The translations under genes were made by a program, and so were the position numbers. Positions 18,321 through 26,104 of a DNA stretch of 44,849 nt are shown here, piece after piece (position 1 is the stretch's first letter; every line of letters starts with the position of its first letter). Location: positions 1 to 44,849 of the forward strand of contig CALULQ010000031.1 of NCBI GenBank assembly GCA_944321525.1. Reading direction: 5' to 3'. The stretch is from an uncultured Paraprevotella sp. Lineage in GTDB: Bacteria > Bacteroidota > Bacteroidia > Bacteroidales > Bacteroidaceae. The notes beneath the pieces are model-generated. The model was given only the letters and a program-made list of their open reading frames with translations. It did no database searches and had not been told where the DNA came from.

Positions 18321-18356
18321 GTATGTCGTGTGTTTAATCTTCCGTATATTTGAGGA

Positions 18357-18387
18357 CAAAGATAAGTGTTGACAAGCGGAGAACAAA
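18357..18387 (-). promoter_or_regulatory. Full Bacteroidetes promoter for malQ
   Basis: Minus strand TTTG, 19 bp, then TATCTTTG (-7 at 18357-18364, -33 at 18384-18387), 37 bp before the ATG. Both elements match consensus. Confidence 0.75.
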
Positions 18388-18631
18388 ATAAAACGGCGCT
18401 TTTTACGCCTCCGGACTGCGTTTTTTAATGCCAAAGCGACATGAAAGTTTCAAATTCCGAACCTTCCGGGCACGAACGGGCACCCGGATGCCACGCCACG
18501 CCCTGCCGCAGGAGGCACAACCGGGAGAGCCAGAAAAACTTTCCGGAAAGCCACCCGCGGAAGGCGTCGCGCCGCCACCGCACAAGAACGGACGCGGTTT
18601 CGGACCAAAAGGCAAAAAAATGGGCGATTTA
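18388..18631. other. Intergenic stretch between the malQ and ncRNA promoters
   Basis: About 240 bp, GC-rich. Short frames on both strands have no protein-like composition and no promoter of their own. I see nothing that I can name here. Confidence 0.4.
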
Positions 18632-18663
18632 TTTGCGTAATTCAGCGCAATGACTTACCTTTG
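18632..18663 (+). promoter_or_regulatory. Full Bacteroidetes promoter for the non-coding RNA
   Basis: TTTG at 18632-18635, 20 bp, then TACCTTTG at 18656-18663. Both boxes match consensus with ideal spacing. Transcription should begin near 18669. Confidence 0.8.
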
Positions 18664-18668
18664 TAATA

Positions 18669-18897
18669 CAGAAAAAGGAGCCGCATCGGTTAGATTGGGA
18701 TACTCATCAATTTACATCTGAAAACCGAGAATGCTTCGACCACCAATGGCGGGCCACGCCTTCGGGTAGCAGAGATGCCGGTGGATTACAAAGGTGGCGG
18801 GCGCTCAAATCTTACTAGCTCGGAGTTTTCATCACATCATCGGTGCGGCTTTCATTATAAGAGGGGATACCTTACAAAAGGTGTCCCCTCGTTTTTT
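18669..18897 (+). ncRNA. Structured non-coding RNA, about 230 nt, 6S/Bacteroidales-1-like
   Basis: There is no open frame, but the stretch has a consensus promoter, a strong terminator and nested pairing. A 12-bp closing stem joins AGCCGCATCGGT (starting near 18680) with ATCGGTGCGGCT (ending near 18850). Inside it GAAAACCGAG pairs with CTCGG-A-GTTTTC, and further in CCACC can pair with GGTGG. A largely unpaired 29-nt strand (roughly 18692-18720) faces a short one, giving a rod with a bulge. Size, layout and promoter-to-terminator boundaries resemble 6S RNA and the Bacteroidales-1 RNA described from this order; I cannot match either by sequence. SRP, RNase P and tmRNA hallmarks are missing. 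Transcription is near certain, identity is not. Confidence 0.72.
18861..18897 (+). terminator. Terminator of the non-coding RNA
   Basis: GAGGGGATACCTT pairs with AAGGTGTCCCCTC (one G-T pair) around a 4-nt loop, followed by GTTTTTTG. Confidence 0.88.
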
Positions 18898-19081
18898 GTC
18901 CGCCCGGCACACTGAAGCTGGCCGCGCACCTGCCCACCGCATTCTGGAAGCCGGCCAAAGAAGGCGGGATGGAATCAGGGCAACGGCTTTGGGAGAACTT
19001 GCCATCATTTTCCACTCATCGGAAGAAAGGGCGGATGGAAGCTCGGGCACGTCCGGCTTTGCCCTGTGCCCCGACGCGCCA

Positions 19082-19153
19082 TGCGGAATGCGTCGGCGTA
19101 CTCTGCGGCAAGTATTCGAGTACTTTCCGCAAAGTACAATTCAACACTCCGCA
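19082..19153. repeat. Intergenic double-hairpin repeat, copy 3 (72 bp)
   Basis: Outer box TGCGGA (19082-19087), 9 bp, CGTACT at 19097, loop CTGCGGCA, AGTATT, CG, AGTACT, loop TTCCGCAA, AGTACA ending at 19138, 9 bp, TCCGCA (19148-19153). The two loops point in opposite directions, unlike copies 1, 2 and 5. The right flank (AGGCGCCCATCCGTCTCC) is nearly the same as copy 5's on the other strand. It sits between the ncRNA and the propeller lipoprotein promoter. Confidence 0.85.
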
Positions 19154-19227
19154 AGGCGCCCATCCGTCTCCCCCTCCGGAAATCCCCTCTCCACGCAACA
19201 GGAAAATGCGAATAAAGGTTAAAGGAC

Positions 19228-19258
19228 TTGTCAGTCCCCTTTCCGTTCCATACTTTTG
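19228..19258 (+). promoter_or_regulatory. Full Bacteroidetes promoter for the propeller lipoprotein gene
   Basis: TTG at 19228-19230, 20 bp, then TACTTTTG at 19251-19258. The leader before the ATG at 19303 is about 40 nt. Confidence 0.7.
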
Positions 19259-19302
19259 CATTCACGATTTTCGCGAATAAAAGTACAAACAAACAAAAGA
19301 AT

Positions 19303-20415
19303 ATGGTCAAAAAATTAGTTTATGCCGGCATGCTGTGCTCCGCTTTGCTGTGGTGGGGATGCAGCCAGACCGAACCGGACAAAGCCATCACGGTGGAAGT
19401 CGACCTGAACGCCGGAAATGACACCGACAGCATCGAGGACATCTTTGCCGTAGAACGGCTGATTCCCCTGCAGGCCGGCGGAATGATTTCGTCCGTGGAC
19501 AAACTCTACAAGCAGGATTCACTCATCTACGTGCTCGACCAAGGGCAGAAAACCCTCTTCGTGTTCAACGAGGAAGGACAACAACGGCTCATCCTGAAAC
19601 GGAAGGGGTGGACGCCGGGGAAACGCTCTTCGCTGGACGACTTCGCCATAGACCCCGAGGGGAACATCTACCTCTTCGACGCCTCGTCACAAGAAATATC
19701 CCGCTACAATGCAGAAGGCGCCTACCTGTACAAGACCAAAGTCTGTCCCGGCGCGGGATTCACCTTGGCGGGACCGGACAGCCTGGTGGTCTACTGCGAC
19801 ACGCAGGGCAGAAACAACCTGACGGTGTTCAAGGCCGACGGCACAAGGCTGCAAGACATCGCCTTTCCGAAATCCGCCCCCGTCATGCTGACCAACCGGA
19901 CCGGCGGAGTGTTCGTCCACGACGGCCGCCTGTTTTTCACCAATCCCTTCGACTACACGCTATACACCGTGGAAGACGGGAAAGCGCGGGCGATGTACAC
20001 CTTCGACTTCGGCGACCAGAACCTGCCGCAGGACATCCTGGAGGAAACCGACAAGGAGCGGCTGCTCGAAAGGCTCACCTCACGCAGCGGCGTGCTTTAT
20101 CTGGAAAACGTGTCCTTCCACGACGGGCGCCTGTTCTTCACCATCAACGGGAACACGCAGTGCATGATGGACACGCAGACCCGCGAAGTGACCACTTTCA
20201 GACGCAAGGCATGGCCCTACTTTATCCTGCTGGAGAAGTCCGTCACGGTTTGCCCCGACGGCACATTCCTCTCCATCGTCACGGACGAAGCCATGGAAAA
20301 CCTCCTGGCCGCTTCGGAAGACATGAGGGCAGCACACCCGTTCATCCCGTCCGCCGAGGACATTCCGACAATGGAACAGGCAGACTTTTGGGTGGTGGAA
20401 GGGCACATCGAATAG
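19303..20415 (+). CDS. 6-bladed beta-propeller lipoprotein
   Basis: Protein of 370 residues with a lipoprotein signal (MVKKLVYAGMLCSALLWWGC, lipobox LWWGC). After a short acidic linker it carries repeated NHL-like blades. Each has a strand with a variable core and a D-x-x-G-N/R turn (YVLDQGQKTLFVFNEEG; FAIDPEGNIYLFDASSQEIS; VHDGRLFFTNPFDYTLY; FHDGRLFFTINGNTQCM). This matches the 6-bladed propeller family (PF17170) common in Bacteroidetes. The role is unknown; such proteins are usually binding scaffolds on the surface or in the periplasm. The ATG at 19303 is chosen because the longer frame overlaps the promoter at 19251. It is a single gene with a hairpin after it, so it is not clearly part of the pst operon. 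Confidence 0.8.
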   Translation: MVKKLVYAGMLCSALLWWGCSQTEPDKAITVEVDLNAGNDTDSIEDIFAVERLIPLQAGGMISSVDKLYKQDSLIYVLDQGQKTLFVFNEEGQQRLILKRKGWTPGKRSSLDDFAIDPEGNIYLFDASSQEISRYNAEGAYLYKTKVCPGAGFTLAGPDSLVVYCDTQGRNNLTVFKADGTRLQDIAFPKSAPVMLTNRTGGVFVHDGRLFFTNPFDYTLYTVEDGKARAMYTFDFGDQNLPQDILEETDKERLLERLTSRSGVLYLENVSFHDGRLFFTINGNTQCMMDTQTREVTTFRRKAWPYFILLEKSVTVCPDGTFLSIVTDEAMENLLAASEDMRAAHPFIPSAEDIPTMEQADFWVVEGHIE

Positions 20416-20443
20416 CCCTTCGCCCACGACGCCCCCATCCACC

Positions 20444-20483
20444 GCGCCCCGCATCGCCCCCTCAGCATGGCAATGCGGGGCGC
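20444..20483 (+). terminator. Terminator hairpin after the propeller lipoprotein gene
   Basis: GCGCCCCGCAT pairs with ATGCGGGGCGC (11 bp, 18-nt loop), 29 bp after the stop, with only a short TTTG behind it. It separates the lipoprotein gene from pstS. Confidence 0.55.
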
Positions 20484-20529
20484 GCTGCGTTTGTCCCCCC
20501 TTCCGCAATTTAGTCGTAAATTCACAGGA

Positions 20530-20548
20530 TTGTAACATCTATGACACA
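20530..20548. promoter_or_regulatory. Possible phosphate-regulation (PHO-box-like) site before pstS
   Basis: TTGTAAC, four bases, ATGACAC resembles the paired 7-mers of the enterobacterial PHO box (CTGTCAT/CTGTAAC). It ends about 50 bp before pstS, just upstream of a weak -7 element (GACCTTTG, 20556-20563). The match is partial and the Bacteroidetes PHO consensus may differ. Confidence 0.3.
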
Positions 20549-20598
20549 CCAAAACCCGACCTTTGCAGCAGAAAAAACCGTAAAAAAAAGAAGAAACG

Positions 20599-21666
20599 AT
20601 GAGAAAAATCTATTTGCCTATTATGGCTGCCTTTGCAGCTTTGGCCATGGCCGCTTGCGGCGGAAACCAAGTAGCAAACGACGGGACGGGCCGCGAAACC
20701 GTGGAAATGAGCGGCGCGGGAGCCACCTTCCCTCTTCCGTTCTACACCATGACGTTTGAGAGCTACAGTGCGAAAGTAGGCGACAAAGTGTCGTACGGCG
20801 GCATCGGCAGCGGCGGCGGCATCCGCAACCTGAAGGACGAAATCGTGGACTTCGCCGGAACGGATGCTTACCTGACGGACGAGGAGATGAAGGACATGAA
20901 GCCGGTGGTGCACGTGCCGACCTGCATGGGAGCCGTGGTCATCGCCTACAACCTGCCCGAAGTGAAGGAACTGAACCTCTCGGGCGAGGTCATCGCGGAC
21001 ATCTTCTGCGGCAAAATCTCGAAATGGGACGACCCGCGGCTGAAGGAACTGAACCCTGACGCCGCACTGCCCGCCAAAGACATCATACAGGCCTACCGCT
21101 CGGACGGCAGCGGCACGACGTTCATCTTCACCGACTACCTGTCGAAAGTGAGCGAATCGTGGAAGAACACCTACGGCAGCGGCAAGACGGTGGACTTCCC
21201 CGTGGGGCAGGCCGCCAAAGGCAACCCGGGCGTGGCGGGCATCATCGCCCAGACACCGTACTCCATCGGCTACATCGGTTCGGAATATGCCTTCGCGCAG
21301 AAGATTCCGTATGCCAACGTGATGAACCAGCGCGGCGAGATGGTGACGCCGTCCGCCGCAAGCATCTCGGCATCGGCCGGCGACATCCCGCAGGACACGC
21401 GCTGCTCCATCACCAACGCCGACGCCCCGGGTGCCTACCCCATCAGTTGCTTCACCTGGCTGGTGTTCTACAAGGAACAGAACTACGGCGGGCGCGACCT
21501 GGCACAGGCGCAAGCCACGGTGGGCCTGATGAAATACATCCTGAGCGACTCCATCCAGCAGACAACGGCCACCGTGAACTACGCGCCGCTGCCCCGGCAG
21601 GCCGTGGAACTGAGCCTGGAGAACCTGAAACAGGTGACCTTCGACGGGCAACCCGTATTGAAATAA
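20599..21666 (+). CDS. pstS: Phosphate ABC transporter, substrate-binding lipoprotein
   Basis: Protein of 355 residues that binds phosphate outside the inner membrane and hands it to PstCA. A signal peptide with a lipobox (AALAMAACGG) is followed by the PstS hallmarks: SGAGATFPLPFY at the start of the first lobe, YGGIGSGGGI, then DFAGTDAYLTDEE, YRSDGSGTTFIFTDYL and GNPGVAGIIAQTPYSIGYIG. It is the first gene of pstSCAB, with 26 bp to pstC. Confidence 0.95.
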   Translation: MRKIYLPIMAAFAALAMAACGGNQVANDGTGRETVEMSGAGATFPLPFYTMTFESYSAKVGDKVSYGGIGSGGGIRNLKDEIVDFAGTDAYLTDEEMKDMKPVVHVPTCMGAVVIAYNLPEVKELNLSGEVIADIFCGKISKWDDPRLKELNPDAALPAKDIIQAYRSDGSGTTFIFTDYLSKVSESWKNTYGSGKTVDFPVGQAAKGNPGVAGIIAQTPYSIGYIGSEYAFAQKIPYANVMNQRGEMVTPSAASISASAGDIPQDTRCSITNADAPGAYPISCFTWLVFYKEQNYGGRDLAQAQATVGLMKYILSDSIQQTTATVNYAPLPRQAVELSLENLKQVTFDGQPVLK

Positions 21667-21692
21667 AAGGCGACTCCCAAAAACTTTGAGCC

Positions 21693-22550
21693 ATGCAAGA
21701 TAGAATATTCAGAACGCTGCTGCTCTTGTCGGCCATCCTGATTCCGGTCATCTGCTGCGGCATCATCTACTCGCTGTCGTACGACGCCTCGGCGGCTTTC
21801 GGACACTTCGGGTTCTGGAACTTCATTTTCTCGGACGACTGGGTGACCACGGCCGGAAAGGAAAGCTACGGGGCGCTCCCGTTCATCACCGGCACCCTGC
21901 TCACCACGCTCCTGGCCCTGCTCATCTGCATCCCGTTCTCGCTCCCCGTGGCGCTGTTCACGGGCGAATACTTCCGGGGAAAGAAGATTGCCACGGTGCT
22001 GAGCACCATCATCGACCTGCTGGCCGGCATCCCGTCCATCATCTACGGCCTCTGGGGCTTCTACGCCCTGCGAGGCATCTTCATGCACCTGAACCTCTCG
22101 CCGCAAGGCTCGGGCATACTGACGGCCGCTTTCGTGCTGGCCATCATGATTGTGCCCTACGCCGCCTCGCTGAGCTCGGAGTTCATCAAGATGGTGCCGT
22201 CCGACCTGAAGGAAGGGGCCTACGGCCTGGGGGCCACGCGCGCCGAAGTCATCCGGCGGGTCATCTTCCCCACGGCGGGGTCGGGCATCTTCTCGGCCTA
22301 CATCCTGGCCATCGGCCGCGCCTTGGGCGAGACCATGACGGTGACGATGCTCATCGGGAACACCAACCAGATGCCCGACACGCTGCGCACCACGGGCAAC
22401 ACCATGGCCAGCATCATCGCCAACCAGTTCGGCGAGGCCGACGGCCTGAAGCTCTCGTCGCTCATCGCCATCGGACTGCTGCTGTTCCTCATCACGGCCA
22501 TCATCAACATGATAGGCAAAATACTCATCCGGCGTGCGCAGCACGTGTAA
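21693..22550 (+). CDS. pstC: Phosphate ABC transporter permease
   Basis: Permease of 285 residues with about six membrane segments. The first helix is near residues 7-27 (LLLLSAILIPVICCGIIYSL). The ABC-contact (EAA-like) loop reads LKEGAYGLGATRAEVIRRVIFP at about residues 171-192. The core LLAGIPSIIYGLWGFYAL is typical of PstC. It pairs with PstA to form the channel. Length and order in the operon are normal. Confidence 0.94.
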   Translation: MQDRIFRTLLLLSAILIPVICCGIIYSLSYDASAAFGHFGFWNFIFSDDWVTTAGKESYGALPFITGTLLTTLLALLICIPFSLPVALFTGEYFRGKKIATVLSTIIDLLAGIPSIIYGLWGFYALRGIFMHLNLSPQGSGILTAAFVLAIMIVPYAASLSSEFIKMVPSDLKEGAYGLGATRAEVIRRVIFPTAGSGIFSAYILAIGRALGETMTVTMLIGNTNQMPDTLRTTGNTMASIIANQFGEADGLKLSSLIAIGLLLFLITAIINMIGKILIRRAQHV

Positions 22551-22565
22551 CTCCCCAAAAACGGA

Positions 22566-23444
22566 ATGGAAATGAAAACAACAGACAACAATCTCGGTTT
22601 CAGAATTCTGAAGAACCGGCTGCTCTACATCACGGTGTGCGTCCTCTCGGCCATGACCGCCATCCCCCTCGTCGCCATCCTGGGCGAGGTGCTCATCAAG
22701 GGATGGGACCAGCTGGGGTGGTCGTTCCTCACCGAAGCCACGCCGAACGCCTACAAGGCCATGGAGGCCATGGCCAGCGGCGAAAGCGTGCCGGGCGGCA
22801 TCGCCAACGGCATCATCGGCACGTTCCTCATGCTCGCCCTGGCGGCCGTGGTGGCCATCCCCGTGGGCATCCTCTGCGGCATCTGCCTTTCGGAATACCG
22901 CCACAACTGGTTCGCCAAGACCGTGAGCTACCTGACCGACCTGCTGCAGGGCACGCCGTCCATCATCATCGGCATCATCACCTACATCTGGATAGTAGTG
23001 CCCACCAAGGGCTATTCGGCCTACGCCGGCAGCGTGGCCCTCTTCATCATGATGCTGCCGCTCATCATCCGCTCCACGGAGGAAACGATGAAAATCCTCC
23101 CGGCCACGCTGAAGGAAGCCGGCCTCGGACTGGGCGGGAACTACTGGCGCGTGATGCTGAAGGTGATGCTGCCCGCCTCGTTCGGCAGCATCTTCACGGG
23201 CATCCTGCTGGCCATCTCGCGCGTGGTGGGCGAGACGGCACCGCTGATGTTCACCACACTGGGCAGCGCGGTCATCAGCTGGAACATGTCGAAGCCCATG
23301 TCGGCCGTGCCCCTGCTCATCTGGGAGTTCTTCAACGACCCCAACCTGCAGAGCCTCATCTGGGGCGCCTCGCTCTTCCTTCTCACTTTCGTACTTTGTC
23401 TGAACTTAATCGCTAAACGAATCGCAAAAAAATGGAAAATATAA
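22566..23444 (+). CDS. pstA: Phosphate ABC transporter permease
   Basis: Permease of 292 residues with six membrane segments. Typical PstA signs are LLQGTPSIIIGIITYIWI in the middle and the EAA-like loop LKEAGLGLGGNYWRVMLKVMLP. Near the end GETAPLMFTTLGSA is a PstA signature. ATG codons at 22566 and 22572 are both possible starts. The 3' end overlaps pstB by 13 bp, which suggests translational coupling. Confidence 0.94.
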   Translation: MEMKTTDNNLGFRILKNRLLYITVCVLSAMTAIPLVAILGEVLIKGWDQLGWSFLTEATPNAYKAMEAMASGESVPGGIANGIIGTFLMLALAAVVAIPVGILCGICLSEYRHNWFAKTVSYLTDLLQGTPSIIIGIITYIWIVVPTKGYSAYAGSVALFIMMLPLIIRSTEETMKILPATLKEAGLGLGGNYWRVMLKVMLPASFGSIFTGILLAISRVVGETAPLMFTTLGSAVISWNMSKPMSAVPLLIWEFFNDPNLQSLIWGASLFLLTFVLCLNLIAKRIAKKWKI

Positions 23445-24202
23445 CAGATCCCATACTGGAAATCAAGAACGTCAGCATCTCCTACGACCAGAAGGTGACG
23501 GCCGTGAAAAACGTGTCGGCCGCAGTGCAGCGCAACACCATCACGGCCATCATGGGGCCGTCGGGCTGCGGAAAAAGCACCCTGCTCCGCGCCGTGAACC
23601 GCATGCACGAACTCTACAAGAACATCCAGGTGACGGGCGAGATCATGCTCGACGGGGTGAACATCATGCAGGAGCAGCCGAACGCCGTGCGCCGGAAAAT
23701 CGGCATGGTGTTCCAGCGCCCCAACCCCTTCCCCACCATGAGCATCTACGACAACGTGCTGGCGGGCTACATCCTCAACGGCATACACCTGAGCAAAAGC
23801 AAGAAGGACGAAATCGTGGAGCGCAACCTGAGAAACGTGTCGCTCTGGGACGAGGTGAAAGGCTCGCTCACCAAGCGGGGCACCTTCCTCTCCGGCGGAC
23901 AGCAGCAACGCCTCTGCATAGCCCGCTCGCTGGCCCTGCAGCCCGAACTGCTGCTGCTCGACGAACCGACATCGGCTCTGGACCCCATCGCCACCAAGCA
24001 CGTGGAGGACCTCATCGTGAAACTGAAGGACGAAGTGACCATTATGATAGTGACGCACAACATGTCGCAGGCCATGCGCATCTCGGACATGTCCATGTTC
24101 ATGTATCTCGGCGAACTGATTGAATATGACAGGACGGACAAGATGTTCAACGACCCTGCCGACGAGCGCACGCGGGCTTACCTGACCGGAAAAATGGGAT
24201 AA
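23432..24202 (+). CDS. pstB: Phosphate ABC transporter ATP-binding protein
   Basis: ATPase of 256 residues that drives PstSCA. Walker A is GPSGCGKST (about residues 44-52), the Q loop is in VFQRPNPFPTMS, the ABC signature is LSGGQQQRL, Walker B is LLLLDEPTSALD and the switch His is in IVTHNMSQAM. It is the last gene of the operon: a terminator follows 34 bp after the stop and no phoU is present, whereas many pst operons end with phoU. Confidence 0.96.
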   Translation: MENITDPILEIKNVSISYDQKVTAVKNVSAAVQRNTITAIMGPSGCGKSTLLRAVNRMHELYKNIQVTGEIMLDGVNIMQEQPNAVRRKIGMVFQRPNPFPTMSIYDNVLAGYILNGIHLSKSKKDEIVERNLRNVSLWDEVKGSLTKRGTFLSGGQQQRLCIARSLALQPELLLLDEPTSALDPIATKHVEDLIVKLKDEVTIMIVTHNMSQAMRISDMSMFMYLGELIEYDRTDKMFNDPADERTRAYLTGKMG

Positions 24203-24236
24203 GCACCCGGAAAAGACTGCAACGATGTTCCTAAAC

Positions 24237-24263
24237 AAGGGGGAACGGCGACCGTTCCCCCTT
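24237..24263 (+). terminator. Terminator after pstB
   Basis: AAGGGGGAACGG and CCGTTCCCCCTT form a perfect 12-bp stem around the loop CGA. No long T run follows, but the stem is strong and placed just after the operon. Confidence 0.7.
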
Positions 24264-24421
24264 CCCTTGCGGCGGCCACGAAGACCGCCGCATTTCTTTA
24301 CACAGAGACAAAGCCGGACTCCGCCCTCCTAAGCCGGCCGCGCACACACCTTTCCGCCGCCAAGGAGGACCGGAAAGGCCTGTCGGGCGAGCGGACGGAA
24401 GCGGAAAACGGGAGACCGCCC

Positions 24422-24515
24422 TGCGCCGTCCTGAAAACTACCTTGCGGGAAGTACTTGAGTACTGTCCGCAGAGTACTCGAGTACTTCCCGCAAAGTACG
24501 CTGCCGACTCCCGCA
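24422..24515. repeat. Intergenic repeat, copy 4, three-unit form (94 bp)
   Basis: Same plan as the other copies with one extra 22-bp unit. Outer box TGCGCC, 9 bp, degenerate ACTACC, loop TTGCGGGA, AGTACT, TG, AGTACT, loop GTCCGCAG, AGTACT, CG, AGTACT, loop TCCCGCAA, AGTACG, 9 bp, outer box CCCGCA (24510-24515). The left flank on the minus strand (GGGCGG, then CCCGTTTTCC) resembles the flanks of copies 3 and 5. It lies between the 3' ends of pstB and panD. Confidence 0.85.
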
Positions 24516-24545
24516 TGCCGCGACACGCGGAAGAGGGCGACACAC

Positions 24546-24624
24546 AAAAAAAACCGGGCTCCCGGCCGGCGCGCTTCCCTGCCGCCTTCGAAAGACAGCC
24601 GGAATGCGCCCCAGCGGGAGCCCG
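24546..24624 (-). terminator. Terminator after panD
   Basis: CGGGCTCCCG (24555-24564) and CGGGAGCCCG (24615-24624) are exact complements enclosing 50 nt with internal pairing. On the minus strand a run of eight T follows (24546-24553). Confidence 0.65.
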
Positions 24625-24687
24625 AAGCTCAAAAAATATTTTACGCGCGAAAGTCCCGCGGCCGCCACGGCAGCCTGCGGCAACGGC

Positions 24688-25041
24688 TCAACGCACCAGA
24701 CGGTTGGTCGCCGAATCCGGGAAAACCACCGTGGGCTTGAACGTCTTGGCCTCCTCGAAGTCCATCAAGGCGTAAGAGATGATTATACAAATGTCACCCA
24801 CTTGCACCTTGCGCGCCGCCGCACCATTGAGGCAGATGCAGCCCGACCCGCGCTCACCTTTTATAATATAGGTCTCGAAACGCTCCCCATTGTTGTTGTC
24901 CACGATTTGCACCTTCTCGCCCGCAATCATGTTCGCGGCGTCCATCAGGTCCTCGTCAATGGTGATGCTCCCCATATAATTCAAATTCGCTTCCGTCACA
25001 CGCACGCAATGCAACTTCGACTTCAACACTTGAATCATCAT
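24688..25041 (-). CDS. panD: Aspartate 1-decarboxylase
   Basis: Protein of 117 residues that makes beta-alanine for pantothenate. The pyruvoyl-dependent enzyme is made as a pro-protein that cuts itself; the cleavage site is Gly24-Ser25 in [11 protein letters not shown], and K9 in [10 protein letters not shown] is the conserved catalytic lysine. The hallmark [20 protein letters not shown] follows. The first two codons are both ATG. It lies 21 bp after panC in the same operon, whose product uses its beta-alanine. Confidence 0.95.
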   Translation of the reverse strand: MMIQVLKSKLHCVRVTEANLNYMGSITIDEDLMDAANMIAGEKVQIVDNNNGERFETYIIKGERGSGCICLNGAAARKVQVGDICIIISYALMDFEEAKTFKPTVVFPDSATNRLVR

Positions 25042-25062
25042 ATCCTTCCGTTTTTATAAACC

Positions 25063-25914
25063 TTATCCCTTATATCTAATATGGTCGATCAGACGGATAG
25101 GCTTGCTGCCGCAGAACACCGTGATGCAGCCCACGATGTTGTCCGAGTCCGCCCAATGGGCCAGTTCCTGCAACGTGTCGCCGTCCACGATGGAATAATA
25201 CTCCACTTCCAGTCCCACGATGGCATTCAGCGCATCCACCACATAGCGGCGGGTTTCGGCCAACGTGTGGGTGCTGGCGAAGTTGCGGCTCTTGGAGAGC
25301 ACGGCATAGATGTTCGCCGCCACGGCCCGCTCCTCGTCCGTCAGAAGGGTGTTGCGGCTGCTCATGGCCAGCCCGCTCTCCTCGCGCACCACGGGGCACG
25401 GGACGATTTCCACTCCGAAGCCCAAATCCTTGACCATGGCGCGCACCACGGCAATCTGCTGGAAATCCTTCTCGCCGAAGTAGGCCCTGTCCGGCTCCAC
25501 CGCGGCAAACAGCTTGCTCACGATTTGGCAAACGCCGTTGAAATGGCCCGGGCGGAAAGCGCCTTCCATCACCATGTCCACGGGCGGATAGCTGAAGCGG
25601 CGCGTGTCTGGCTCCGGATACATCTCCTCCACCGAGGGCGCGAAAACAATGTCGGCCCCCACCTGCTCCAGCAAAGCGCAGTCGGCTTCCAGCGTGCGGG
25701 GATACCGTTCCAAATCCTTCTTGTCGTTAAATTGCGTGGGATTCAAGAAGACGCTGACCACGGTCAGCCCGTTCTCCTCCACGCTGCGCCTCACCAGCGA
25801 GGCATGACCTGCATGCAACGCCCCCATCGTGGGCACCAATCCAATCTTTTCACCTTTTGCGCGGGCCTCTGCCAAGGCTTGGCGCAAATCTCCAATCGTA
25901 TGAATTAACTTCAT
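25063..25914 (-). CDS. panC: Pantothenate synthetase
   Basis: Protein of 283 residues that joins pantoate and beta-alanine using ATP. Class I-type signatures are visible: [17 protein letters not shown] (HxGH motif, about residues 28-44), [34 protein letters not shown] and the KMSKS-like [11 protein letters not shown]. Length is normal. It is the first gene of panC-panD, divergent from the glycogen-synthase-like gene. The upstream -7 element is weak. Confidence 0.95.
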   Translation of the reverse strand: MKLIHTIGDLRQALAEARAKGEKIGLVPTMGALHAGHASLVRRSVEENGLTVVSVFLNPTQFNDKKDLERYPRTLEADCALLEQVGADIVFAPSVEEMYPEPDTRRFSYPPVDMVMEGAFRPGHFNGVCQIVSKLFAAVEPDRAYFGEKDFQQIAVVRAMVKDLGFGVEIVPCPVVREESGLAMSSRNTLLTDEERAVAANIYAVLSKSRNFASTHTLAETRRYVVDALNAIVGLEVEYYSIVDGDTLQELAHWADSDNIVGCITVFCGSKPIRLIDHIRYKG

Positions 25915-25953
25915 TTTGGGTCGATTTTAAACGTCATTTCCTAAAAAACTCTG

Positions 25954-25961
25954 CAAAATAA
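25954..25961 (-). promoter_or_regulatory. Promoter-like element for panC
   Basis: Reads TTATTTTG on the minus strand (one base from TAnnTTTG), 39 bp before the panC ATG. Confidence 0.4.
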
Positions 25962-26071
25962 CATATAAAATACCACATGGCAAAGACATTATCCAAATAA
26001 ATACGCAGAATTTATAAAAAGATTTAGCCCCCTTAACAAGGAAAAAAGACCGCCATGCCAACTTTTTTTTG

Positions 26072-26079
26072 TATCTTTG
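26072..26079 (+). promoter_or_regulatory. Bacteroidetes -7 promoter element
   Basis: TATCTTTG preceded by a T run, 25 bp before the ATG at 26105. It also shows that the longer frame from 26069 is not the real start. Confidence 0.65.
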
Positions 26080-26104
26080 TGCCAAGGAAAAAGCAAACAT
26101 AACA

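Noticed and set aside
18321..18434. Longer start for malQ
   Set aside because: The extra 38 codons cover the consensus promoter at 18357-18387.
18669..18897. Naming the non-coding RNA as SRP RNA, RNase P RNA or tmRNA
   Set aside because: There is no SRP GGAA loop with AGCAGCC, no RNase P GAGGAAAGTCC core, and no tRNA-like ends or tag frame.
23141..24238. Open frame antisense to pstA/pstB
   Set aside because: It mirrors two certain genes and spans their overlap and the terminator.
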